NCBI GenBank assembly: GCA_035546135.1 | Contig: DASZWY010000107.1 | Span: forward strand, 1-5,818 | Source: JABDGR01 sp035546135 | Lineage (GTDB): Bacteria; Verrucomicrobiota; Verrucomicrobiia; Opitutales; JABDGR01 | Length of the DNA stretch: 5,818 bases | Reading direction: 5' to 3' | Part shown: positions 1-5,560 of the stretch, piece by piece | Position numbering within the stretch: the first letter of the stretch is position 1 | Layout: every line of letters starts with the position of its first letter | Program-made: the position numbers and the translations under genes | Notes under the pieces: model-generated | The model's database searches: none | What the model saw: the letters and a program-made list of their open reading frames with translations, nothing else | Told to the model about the DNA's origin: nothing

Positions 1-875
1 GCGGCGAGCAAAAGCCAGGGCAAAAATTGCGCAAAAGAAGGATTTTGAAAACTCCACAGCGGGTAAATGGGCCGCAGGCCGAAGGGCCAGAGGCTTTTGC
101 CGAAGTAGAACAGCAGCGCGTGGCCGGCGCCGGCGCCGCGCTGGGCGAGCGTGCCGAAGTCCTGCGGCGTTTCGCCGATGGCCCATTGGCGCTGGAAGAC
201 GAGGGTAAGCAGGCCGAGCACGAACGAGGCGGCAAAGAACGGCGCGAGGGCGACAAGTTTCTGGCGGGAGATGTGGCCATGTTTCCACCAAGTGTATAAA
301 AGCAGCACAAACGGGAACATGACGACGGAAGTTTTGGCGAGCAGGGCGGCGAGAAAGAGCAGCAGCGCGGCGGCGAAATCAGCGGGGCGCGCACGTTCGT
401 CGTAGTTGAGCCAGGCGAGGATGGCGCCGAGCAGGAATGGCAGGGAAAGGGTGTTTTTCAGTTCCGAGACCCAGGCGACGGATTCGACGAGGACGGGATG
501 GACGACGAAGAGAAGCGCGCCCCACCAGGCGAAGCGCAGGCCGAGTTTGCCGAAAACGCGCCAGAGCAGAAACGCGCTGGCGAGATGCAGAAGCAGGCAG
601 GCAAGGTGAAAAGGAAACGTGTGGTCGCCGAAAATCTGCCAGAGGAGCCATTCGACGGACGTGGTGAGCGGAAAATAATCCGGGCCGGGCGGGGCAAACC
701 AGATTTTGGCGAGCGCGCCCGGGTCGTGCATCAGCGGGTTGTCGCGCAAAGTCGCGCCGTCGTCCCAGAGCCATTCGCCGTGAAGGACCGGCGCGTAAAT
801 GAAGAAGCCCGCGAGGAGCAGGATGGCAATTTGGAGGGGAAGCCGCCAAGAGGGCGCGGGCGCGGAGGATGCCAT
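1..875 (-). CDS. TMTC-like / GT-C family membrane glycosyltransferase, N-terminal 291 residues (gene runs off the left edge)
   Basis: I translated this frame by hand from the ATG at 875-873; it stays open to base 1, so the 3' part is outside the window. The product is a polytopic inner-membrane protein. Hydrophobic segments lie at about residues 13-31, 88-105, 116-130, 144-156, 167-180, 184-196, 208-226 and 252-265. After the first segment comes an acidic WDD motif (37-39, context EWLWDDGATLRDNP), where GT-C enzymes carry their catalytic acidic pair in the first periplasmic loop. A second signature, HPVLVESVAWVSELKNTLSL (126-145), matches in position and pattern the HP...E.VA motif of TMTC-type O-mannosyltransferases. 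From family knowledge, bacterial members usually continue into tetratricopeptide repeats; that part is not visible here. The probable role is transfer of a lipid-linked sugar to a protein or glycan on the periplasmic side; donor and acceptor are unknown. The gene starts 20 bases after the vapC stop on the same strand, and AAGG (885-882) six bases before the ATG is a weak ribosome binding site. Family call is fairly firm; substrate is not. Confidence 0.85.
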   Translation of the reverse strand, partial: MASSAPAPSWRLPLQIAILLLAGFFIYAPVLHGEWLWDDGATLRDNPLMHDPGALAKIWFAPPGPDYFPLTTSVEWLLWQIFGDHTFPFHLACLLLHLASAFLLWRVFGKLGLRFAWWGALLFVVHPVLVESVAWVSELKNTLSLPFLLGAILAWLNYDERARPADFAAALLLFLAALLAKTSVVMFPFVLLLYTWWKHGHISRQKLVALAPFFAASFVLGLLTLVFQRQWAIGETPQDFGTLAQRGAGAGHALLFYFGKSLWPFGLRPIYPLWSFQNPSFAQFLPWLLLA

Positions 876-881
876 AAGCAA

Positions 882-885
882 CCTT
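882..885 (-). promoter_or_regulatory. Weak Shine-Dalgarno (AAGG) for the TMTC-like gene
   Basis: On the minus strand AAGG is followed by a six-base spacer (TTGCTT) and the ATG at 875-873. The spacing is right for a ribosome binding site, and this is the only start in the window with a recognisable one. It supports the choice of this start codon. Confidence 0.5.
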
Positions 886-895
886 AAGTGATTGC

Positions 896-1300
896 TCAGC
901 GCCAGTCGAGCAGGGTGAGTCCAGAAATGCGAAGAAAATGTTCGTCGCGGGCAGCCAGGGGTAAATTACGCTCGATGGCAAAAGCGGCGATCCAAATATC
1001 GTTTTCAGGGATGGGCGAGCCTGCCATGGCCAAGGCTCGCTTAATTTTGGCGTAAACGTCGGCCGTCTCATCCGTGGGATAAAGCCGCACCATGCCACGG
1101 GCGAATTCGAGCAGTATGGCCAATTCGCGTTCGGGGTGGTCAGAACGATAGACCCCGTAAAGCAACTCACCCCATGCCGTCAGCGGCAGGTAAAGCGTCC
1201 TGCCCGCCGCGAGGCAGGCTTGCATTTGCGCAGTCACGGTGGCGATGCCACGCAGATGCGCCACCGCCGCGCTGGTATCCAAAATCAAGTCACCAGCCAT
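896..1300 (-). CDS. vapC: VapC-type PIN-domain ribonuclease toxin
   Basis: A 134-residue PIN-domain protein, the usual size for VapC toxins, which are Mg-dependent ribonucleases that cut RNA (often tRNA) and stop translation when not bound by their antitoxin. The conserved acidic residues are all present: D8 in LILDTSA, E45 in WGELLYG, D101 in ENDIWIAA and D119 in ARDEHF, so the active site appears intact. I chose the ATG at 1300-1298 because it puts the LDTS strand about five residues from the N-terminus, as in the family. An in-frame ATG at 1324 would add eight residues (MAVNGLIR) and cannot be excluded. The chosen start overlaps the antitoxin gene by 11 bases, which suggests translational coupling. 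Downstream, the TMTC-like gene follows after 20 bases on the same strand and could be read through from this operon. GC content varies (36/60 in 901-960, 30/60 in 961-1020) and dips below that of the glycosyltransferase genes. Confidence 0.93.
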   Translation of the reverse strand: MAGDLILDTSAAVAHLRGIATVTAQMQACLAAGRTLYLPLTAWGELLYGVYRSDHPERELAILLEFARGMVRLYPTDETADVYAKIKRALAMAGSPIPENDIWIAAFAIERNLPLAARDEHFLRISGLTLLDWR

Positions 1301-1508
1301 GCGGATCAATCCGTTCACAGCCATCTATGATGGTTTTTTCAATGGCCGCGCCGCGAGTGTCACTCCATACGCCAGCGGTGCGTCGCAAAGCCTCTACCCG
1401 TTCGGCATGGCTGGATTCCGTCAGCCGATGAATCAAAGCCGCCGCTTCCTCAAGCTTGGGAGGCGGGAGGGTCTTCAATTCGGAGACGATGAGTTCCAGC
1501 GTGCTCAT
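1290..1508 (-). CDS. Antitoxin of the VapBC-type pair
   Basis: A 72-residue protein immediately upstream of, and overlapping, the VapC toxin gene, the classic antitoxin position. The N-terminal part (about residues 5-30, LIVSELKTLPPPKLEEAAAL) has the 'LPxxKLxE' helical pattern seen in many small antitoxins and DUF2281-like proteins. The C-terminal part (about 40-72), with EKTIIDGCERIDPHGW at its end, resembles the toxin-wrapping tail of RelB/VapB-like antitoxins. No clear ribbon-helix-helix or AbrB fold is obvious by eye, so the DNA-binding class is undecided. The start is the ATG at 1508-1506; no purine-rich ribosome binding site precedes it. Its stop (TGA, 1292-1290) lies inside the toxin gene. 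The antitoxin should neutralise VapC and probably represses its own promoter in the 1509-1669 gap. Assignment rests mainly on position and size; the exact family is not certain. Confidence 0.85.
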   Translation of the reverse strand: MSTLELIVSELKTLPPPKLEEAAALIHRLTESSHAERVEALRRTAGVWSDTRGAAIEKTIIDGCERIDPHGW

Positions 1509-1567
1509 GGAAGGCAGGCTAGTTCAAGAAGAGGGTGGCGGCAAGCCTGCGTTGGATCTGCCGAAGC

Positions 1568-1589
1568 GGCGCGCTGGGGGCGGCGCGCC
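1568..1589. repeat. Inverted repeat GGCGCGC-N8-GCGCGCC upstream of the antitoxin gene
   Basis: Perfect seven-base arms (1568-1574 and 1583-1589) flank an eight-base loop, TGGGGGCG. It lies about 60 bases before the antitoxin start, where autoregulating antitoxins often bind. No T-tract follows on either strand, so it is not a terminator. The hexamer CCGAAG also occurs at 1561-1566 and 1595-1600, close to both ends of the repeat. Function as an operator is inference; in GC-rich DNA a repeat this short can arise by chance. Confidence 0.4.
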
Positions 1590-1633
1590 CTGCCCCGAAG
1601 ATACGACTTACCTGCCTGCTCCCATTCATACCA

Positions 1634-1664
1634 TTGACATCAATATCTTAGGCGATTTTATGAT
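1634..1664 (+). promoter_or_regulatory. Sigma-70-like promoter of the small membrane protein gene
   Basis: A perfect -35 hexamer TTGACA (1634-1639) is followed after 19 bases by TATGAT (1659-1664), five of six matches to the -10 consensus; TTTATG at 1657-1662 would give the ideal 17-base spacing but a poorer hexamer. With TATGAT as -10, transcription would begin at about 1670-1672, on the ATG itself, giving a leaderless mRNA. A short palindrome, ATTGA-CA-TCAAT (1633-1644), covers the -35 element and could be an operator. Confidence 0.5.
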
Positions 1665-1669
1665 AGGGA

Positions 1670-1984
1670 ATGGAAGAAGAGGACTTAACCACTGTTCCGG
1701 ATTGGGCAAAACCTTCTTGGAAACGAGAAGGCAAAGACTCCAATCAAGCAAATTTTAGCGCGGAACTGACAGACTATTTATCGAAAGGTTGGAAGATAAC
1801 GAGTGATGGTCCAACTGGCATTCAATTGGAGGGGCCAAAGCTTATGAAAGGCCTTGATAAAGCATGCCTGGTTCTCGGAATATTGACATTTTGGTTTGGC
1901 ATGGGTTTCGTATTCATTGCGGTGGCCATGCTTGATTACTGGTTTATGACAAAGCCGGAGGTTAAGTTTATACCTCGACTGTAA
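1670..1984 (+). CDS. Small membrane protein of unknown function (104 residues)
   Basis: The product has a charged, soluble N-terminal part (1-60) with a short motif, LSKGWKITSDGPTGIQLEGP (38-57), followed by a hydrophobic stretch at about 66-93 long enough for one membrane helix or a tight hairpin, and a short tail. I recall many small bacterial proteins with this design (a 'GW.I.S....G.QL..PK' segment, then a membrane segment rich in G, L and I ending in DY), all without known function. The start is fixed from the left by an in-frame TAG at 1664-1666, so the ATG at 1670 is the first possible ATG. GGGA sits too close to the ATG to act as a normal ribosome binding site. GC content is low: I counted 137 G+C in 310 bases (44%), against about 62-63% in rows of the neighbouring glycosyltransferase genes. 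It converges on the methyltransferase-glycosyltransferase gene with a 42-base gap in which I see no convincing terminator. Likely real, possibly acquired horizontally. Confidence 0.8.
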   Translation: MEEEDLTTVPDWAKPSWKREGKDSNQANFSAELTDYLSKGWKITSDGPTGIQLEGPKLMKGLDKACLVLGILTFWFGMGFVFIAVAMLDYWFMTKPEVKFIPRL

Positions 1985-2026
1985 TCATAGGGAGCTGACC
2001 AATTAAAATTAGCCCACTGCGAAAAC

Positions 2027-3454
2027 TCACCGAAACCGAATCTTCCGCAACCCGAAGGTGGTCATTTTCAGCAAAATCCAGCCGTGGCGGAAGCGGGAGA
2101 TGTTGGTTTCGCCGTAGGTGCGGTTTTTGTAGCGGACGGGGAGGTCGCGGATGCGGAGGCCCAAGAGGGCGGAGCCGAAGAGGAGGTTGAAATCGCCGAA
2201 GGGGTCGAAGTCGCCGAGTTCGGGGAGGCGCTTGAGGAGTCGTTCGTAATCGGCGCGGGAAATCATCTTGGTGCCGCAGAGGCTGTCCTTGATGGGCTGG
2301 CTGAGGACGAAGCTGAGGGCGGCGGCGAAGAAGTGGTTGCCGAGCATGTTGAGGAAACGCATGGCCTGGTTTTCCATGGGGTAGACGAGGCGGCTGCCGT
2401 TGACGAACTCGGCGGTGCCGTCGCAGAGGACGTCGAAGAACTTGGGGAGGTCCTCAGGCGGGGCGGTGAGGTCGCCGTCCTGGATGACAAGGATGTCGCC
2501 GGTGGCCTGGGCAAAGCCGTGGCGGACGGCATCCCACTTGCCTTTGCCGGGCTGGCGGGAGAGCTTGAGGTGGAGGGGGCCGCGGTATTCGGCGACGGCT
2601 TTTTGCAGGACGGCCCAGGTGTTGTCCTTGCTGTTGCCTTCGACGAAAATGACTTCGGTGGCGCGGCCGAGATTGGGAATGCGCGCGAGCGCGGCGGCGA
2701 CGTTGCCTTCCTCGTTGCGCATGGGGACAACGACGGAGAGGCTGGCGGCGGGACGGGCGAGGTAGCGCTGGCGCGGGCGCGCGACGATGAAGACCGTCAT
2801 GCCGAGCGCCTGCATCCAGGGCAGGCGGACGAGGAAGCGGTTGAAAAAGCCGTCGAGCAACGGAATGTCGAAGGGGAAGAGTTGCTCGCCGCGGGAAAGG
2901 ACGACTTCCCAGCCGGCGAGGTCGAGGAGGTTGGCGAGGTCGCGGCTGGAGAGCCAGTTCCAGTAGTCGCGCTTGACGACGGCGCCGGTGGAGGCGCCGA
3001 GCTTGATGAGGGGATACCAGACGTGGTTGAGCGAGGTGACGTAGAGGCGGGTGCGCGGGTGGGCGTTGGCGCGGAGGGCCTCAAGGGCGGCCTGCACATC
3101 GGGGAGGTAGCCGGGGAGGTAATTGAGGACGATGTGGTCCCACTGGCCGCTGACTGGCGTTTCAGGGAGGCGGCCTTCGCGGAATTCGCAACCGGAGCCG
3201 GCGTGGTGCTCGCGAGCCCAGGTGACGCGGGCGGGGTCGGCATCGAGGCCGAGGCCGCGGGCGGGCTGGAGCGCGGCGAGCAAATCGCCGCGGCCGCAGC
3301 CCCACTCGAGCACGCGTTCGCCCGGCGGAATAAAACGGGCGTGGAGGCGGGCCATCTGCCGACGGTAGCCGGCCTGGATGCGGCGCGCAAAACTGTCGGA
3401 GGCGGCGGTGGCGGAATCGCGGACGACGGCGCCGGCGGTGGTCGAGGAATTCAT
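2027..3454 (-). CDS. Fused SAM-dependent methyltransferase / family-2 glycosyltransferase (475 residues)
   Basis: Two enzymes in one chain. Residues about 20-225 are a class I SAM-dependent methyltransferase: motif I VLEWGCGRGDLLAAL (48-62), the acidic residue after the second strand in GLGLDADP (67-74), and motif IV WDHIVLNYLPGYLPD (105-119). Residues about 237-475 are a GT2 (GT-A fold) domain: SVVVPMRNEEGNV (240-252), VEGNSKDNTW (271-280), PGKGKWDAVRHGF (302-314), the metal-binding DGD of QDGDLTAPPEDLPKFF (325-340, D326/D328), CGTKM (393-397) and the late RYKNRTYGETNISRFRHGW (441-459). This pattern is that of dolichyl/polyprenyl-phosphate hexose synthases, so the domain probably moves a sugar from a nucleotide donor to a lipid phosphate at the cytoplasmic membrane face; there is no clear membrane domain. 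What the methyltransferase modifies is unknown. The start ATG (3454-3452) follows the GT-C stop by 13 bases. The frame is open up to 3727, but that extension is proline-rich shadow of the GT-C gene. No Shine-Dalgarno is visible, so translation may be coupled. Confidence 0.92.
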   Translation of the reverse strand: MNSSTTAGAVVRDSATAASDSFARRIQAGYRRQMARLHARFIPPGERVLEWGCGRGDLLAALQPARGLGLDADPARVTWAREHHAGSGCEFREGRLPETPVSGQWDHIVLNYLPGYLPDVQAALEALRANAHPRTRLYVTSLNHVWYPLIKLGASTGAVVKRDYWNWLSSRDLANLLDLAGWEVVLSRGEQLFPFDIPLLDGFFNRFLVRLPWMQALGMTVFIVARPRQRYLARPAASLSVVVPMRNEEGNVAAALARIPNLGRATEVIFVEGNSKDNTWAVLQKAVAEYRGPLHLKLSRQPGKGKWDAVRHGFAQATGDILVIQDGDLTAPPEDLPKFFDVLCDGTAEFVNGSRLVYPMENQAMRFLNMLGNHFFAAALSFVLSQPIKDSLCGTKMISRADYERLLKRLPELGDFDPFGDFNLLFGSALLGLRIRDLPVRYKNRTYGETNISRFRHGWILLKMTTFGLRKIRFR

Positions 3455-3467
3455 CGTGGAGTTGCGC

Positions 3468-5447
3468 TCAGGGATACTGGTGGCTGAGGTAGTCGGCAAA
3501 GGATTGGGCGTCACCGGGCAATTCGGTGAACATGGGGAAGGCGGGCGGTTCGTCGGCGGGGCGGGCGGTGAGGATGTTGGCGGTCTCGGAACCGGCAGGA
3601 GGGACGTAATCGCCGCCGAGGTCGGCGCGGGTTTTCTCGGTGGTGGCGGCGTCCATCTCGCCCTTGAGGCGGCGCACGCCGGCGGGCTTGGCGGGGTCGT
3701 AGCCGACAACTTCGCTGATGCGGACATGGCAGCTCATGTTGCTGTCGTATTCGGCAATGGTCTTGAGGATGAGGCGCTGGTCGAGGCGGGCGGGCGGATA
3801 TTCGACCCAGGCGTTGAGCTTGGCGTTGAGGGTGTATTCCTGCACGACCCAGACTTTGCGGTACAGGCCGAGGGGGACGACGTTGAAGACTTTCTTGGGG
3901 TCGTGATTGGCGATGCCCATGTGGATGTTGGCCTGGCCGTAGAGCGTGAACATGACGCTGGCGCGCGAGACAATGAGGACGGATTCGTCAGCGTGTTTAA
4001 GGACGTAGTCGCGAGCCCACTTGTAGGTGAGGTAGGTCTGAAAATCGTTGGTAACATACGCTTCGGAGGAGACGGGCGCAGCGGCGGCAACGGCGTAGAG
4101 GGCGGCGGCGCCGACAGCCCAGGTGGGGAGCGGGCGGCCGTGCATAAAGGTGGTGGCCGCAAACATCGCGCACCAGGCGAAGGCCATGTAGAGCGGGAGG
4201 GAAAAGCGCTGGACGAGGCCGTCGTCCCAATGGCCCCAAAAGGAAAGCCAGGAAATGCCGGTGATGACGAGGACGCCGAAGACCGTGAACAAGAGCGGGA
4301 TTTCGACGCCGCGTTCGCGCGCAAAGATAAAGAGCCGGCGCAGGATCCAGAGACTGGTCAGCAGCAAGGCGATGATGCCGACGGCGGAAAGCAACACGGA
4401 GTTGTTGGCATGCCAGTCGGGAGTGAAAAGGAAATAGGCGGCGTGCTCAAAATTTTCGGGGATGTATTTGACGTTGAGGAAATTGCCGGGAGCGGTCTGA
4501 AAGTAGCTGCCACCGCCGCCGCCCATGAAGATTTGGTTGATGAGGAGCGGCGGGAGGGCGAGCGGTGGCGAGAGCGCGGAAACGAGGGTGAGGGTGATGC
4601 GGCGTTCGCGGACCCATTTCAGCAGGACGAGGAGGGCGACCACGCCAAGAAAGAGCATGGATTCGTAGCGGCAATTGGCGAGGAACAGGCCGCTGAAGAC
4701 GAGCAAGTCCATGCCGCCTTCGCCGGGCTGGCGCCAATAATACCAGGCCGCCAGGAGGAAGCCGGTGAGGGCGGTGATGTTGAGGAGGTCGAAGCCGCCG
4801 CCGGTGGCGTTTTGGGCGAGGAGCGGCAGGCCGGCGAGGAGCCATTGGCCGAAGCAGCCGACGGCGCGGCCGCCCAAGCGCGCCCCGAGGCCATACATGA
4901 GCATCAACAGCACAAAGCCGAGGAGGCCGTTGACGACAAAGGAATTTTCGGGACGAAAACCGGTGAGGTCGTGGATGATGGAGACGAGAAACGGATACAT
5001 CAGCGGGCGCTTGTCCACCCCGAGGCCGAGGGTAGTGAGATGGCCGTTGGCGTAGTGCGCGTAGCCGGCGTAGGCGCCGAGGCGCTCGAAGTGCATGGTG
5101 CGGGCGATGCCGCCGAGGACATGCTCGTCAAAGAGGACTTTGAAATCGTGGGGCTCGTGGACCTGCCAGAAGCTGGCGATGAGCAGGCCGGTGAGCAGCC
5201 CGGGCCAGTGGGGGCGCAGGGCGCGCCAGCCCGGCCAATGGGCGCGAATTTCGCGGCCAAGGATAACCGCAAAGAGCACCGCCGTGGCGGCAACCAGCCA
5301 GTAGCCGGCGTTTTCGATGATCCAGGTGGAGTCCGCGACGCTGCCGAGGTGGAAGCGGTAGAGCATCGCCAGGCAGGCCAGCGCCACGGCCCCGAGCAGA
5401 CGCCAGCGCGTGGCGCGCTCCTGGTTGAAGTAAAAACGGGCAATCAT
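3468..5447 (-). CDS. Large multi-pass membrane protein, GT-C type glycosyltransferase (659 residues)
   Basis: Residues 1 to about 460 hold roughly a dozen hydrophobic helices (for example about 17-29, 48-66, 172-191, 223-238, 246-279, 348-372, 382-404, 414-434, 443-459), and 460-659 form a soluble tail. After the third helix comes a loop with acidic residues, HEPHDFKVLFDEHVLGG (D101, D107/E108), then RPLMYPFLVSII (147-158), the order seen in GT39/ArnT-like GT-C enzymes, where the first-loop acidic residue is catalytic and the R-P-P-L-Y-P-like motif follows. Likely role: transfer of a sugar from a lipid-phosphate donor on the periplasmic side; the acceptor is unknown. The tail may bind it. A run of five glycines (309-313) lies in a loop. 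I chose the ATG at 5447; a TTG at 5456 would add three residues. No ribosome binding site is visible; a GC-rich hairpin (5463-5476) occupies that place. It is the first gene of an operon with the methyltransferase-glycosyltransferase and follows the pilin terminator closely. Membrane topology is clear; the GT-C assignment is probable, not proven. Confidence 0.85.
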   Translation of the reverse strand: MIARFYFNQERATRWRLLGAVALACLAMLYRFHLGSVADSTWIIENAGYWLVAATAVLFAVILGREIRAHWPGWRALRPHWPGLLTGLLIASFWQVHEPHDFKVLFDEHVLGGIARTMHFERLGAYAGYAHYANGHLTTLGLGVDKRPLMYPFLVSIIHDLTGFRPENSFVVNGLLGFVLLMLMYGLGARLGGRAVGCFGQWLLAGLPLLAQNATGGGFDLLNITALTGFLLAAWYYWRQPGEGGMDLLVFSGLFLANCRYESMLFLGVVALLVLLKWVRERRITLTLVSALSPPLALPPLLINQIFMGGGGGSYFQTAPGNFLNVKYIPENFEHAAYFLFTPDWHANNSVLLSAVGIIALLLTSLWILRRLFIFARERGVEIPLLFTVFGVLVITGISWLSFWGHWDDGLVQRFSLPLYMAFAWCAMFAATTFMHGRPLPTWAVGAAALYAVAAAAPVSSEAYVTNDFQTYLTYKWARDYVLKHADESVLIVSRASVMFTLYGQANIHMGIANHDPKKVFNVVPLGLYRKVWVVQEYTLNAKLNAWVEYPPARLDQRLILKTIAEYDSNMSCHVRISEVVGYDPAKPAGVRRLKGEMDAATTEKTRADLGGDYVPPAGSETANILTARPADEPPAFPMFTELPGDAQSFADYLSHQYP

Positions 5448-5462
5448 GAATGGCAAAACCGC

Positions 5463-5476
5463 GGGCCACCCGGCCC
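5463..5476 (-). other. Small GC hairpin in the leader of the GT-C gene
   Basis: GGGCC (5463-5467) and GGCCC (5472-5476) pair around a four-base loop. In the minus-strand mRNA this places a five-base-pair all-GC stem seven bases before the TTG and sixteen before the ATG start, where a ribosome binding site would be expected. It may affect initiation, or be chance in GC-rich DNA. Confidence 0.3.
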
Positions 5477-5500
5477 ATGCCTGTTTTAACGGAAGAGGGG

Positions 5501-5543
5501 AAAAAAGAAAAGCCGTTTTCCCGGCCAGGGGAAAACGGCTTTT
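5501..5543 (-). terminator. Rho-independent terminator of the pilin gene
   Basis: A perfect 15-base-pair stem (arms 5529-5543 and 5508-5522) closes a six-base loop (5523-5528). Read on the minus strand the stem ends in GGCTTTT, then C, then TTTTTT (complement of 5501-5506), the classic stem plus U-tract. It begins 17 bases after the pilin stop codon. The other strand has only TTTT followed by C, so termination is mainly in the pilin direction. It separates the pilin transcript from the GT-C operon, whose start is about 54 bases further on. Confidence 0.93.
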
Positions 5544-5560
5544 CAGGAGGCGAAGGCGGC

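Larger units (their letters stand above)
1509..1669. promoter_or_regulatory. Divergent intergenic region between the toxin-antitoxin operon and the small membrane protein gene
   Basis: This 161-base gap separates two divergent starts and must hold both promoters. For the plus-strand gene a good candidate is visible (see 1634-1664). For the antitoxin operon I saw no convincing -35/-10 pair on the minus strand; TATCTT, complementary to 1598-1603, is a poor -10 without a matching -35. Two inverted repeats (1568-1589 and 1633-1644) are the only other structure and could be operators. Confidence 0.6.

Noticed and set aside
129..144. GGCGCC-rich repeat near the left edge
   Set aside because: It lies inside the TMTC-like coding frame and encodes a short Gly/Ala stretch (GAGAG); no sign of separate function.
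379..1170. 263-residue minus-strand frame crossing the vapC and TMTC-like genes
   Set aside because: It spans two real genes in a different frame and is Arg/Pro/Ala-rich without motifs.
1301..1324. Earlier vapC start at 1324
   Set aside because: In-frame ATG but without a ribosome site, and it would move the LDTS strand unusually far from the N-terminus. Kept as an alternative only.
1985..2026. AATTAAAATT inverted repeat in the convergent gap as a possible terminator
   Set aside because: The arms are only four A/T bases with a two-base loop and no GC stem or T-tract; it cannot support intrinsic termination.
2084..3487. 467-residue open frame on the plus strand
   Set aside because: Antisense shadow of the methyltransferase-glycosyltransferase gene; composition is repetitive E/G/A/V with no recognisable motif.
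3455..3727. 91-residue N-terminal extension of the methyltransferase-glycosyltransferase frame
   Set aside because: It overlaps the 3' end of the GT-C gene in another frame and is a Pro/Ser/Thr-rich shadow; the ATG at 3454 gives a normal N-terminus.
3378..5489. 703-residue open frame on the plus strand
   Set aside because: It is antisense to the GT-C gene, which has clear membrane helices and motifs. The translation is a low-complexity mix of E, G, A, V and D, typical of the antisense frame of GC-rich coding DNA.
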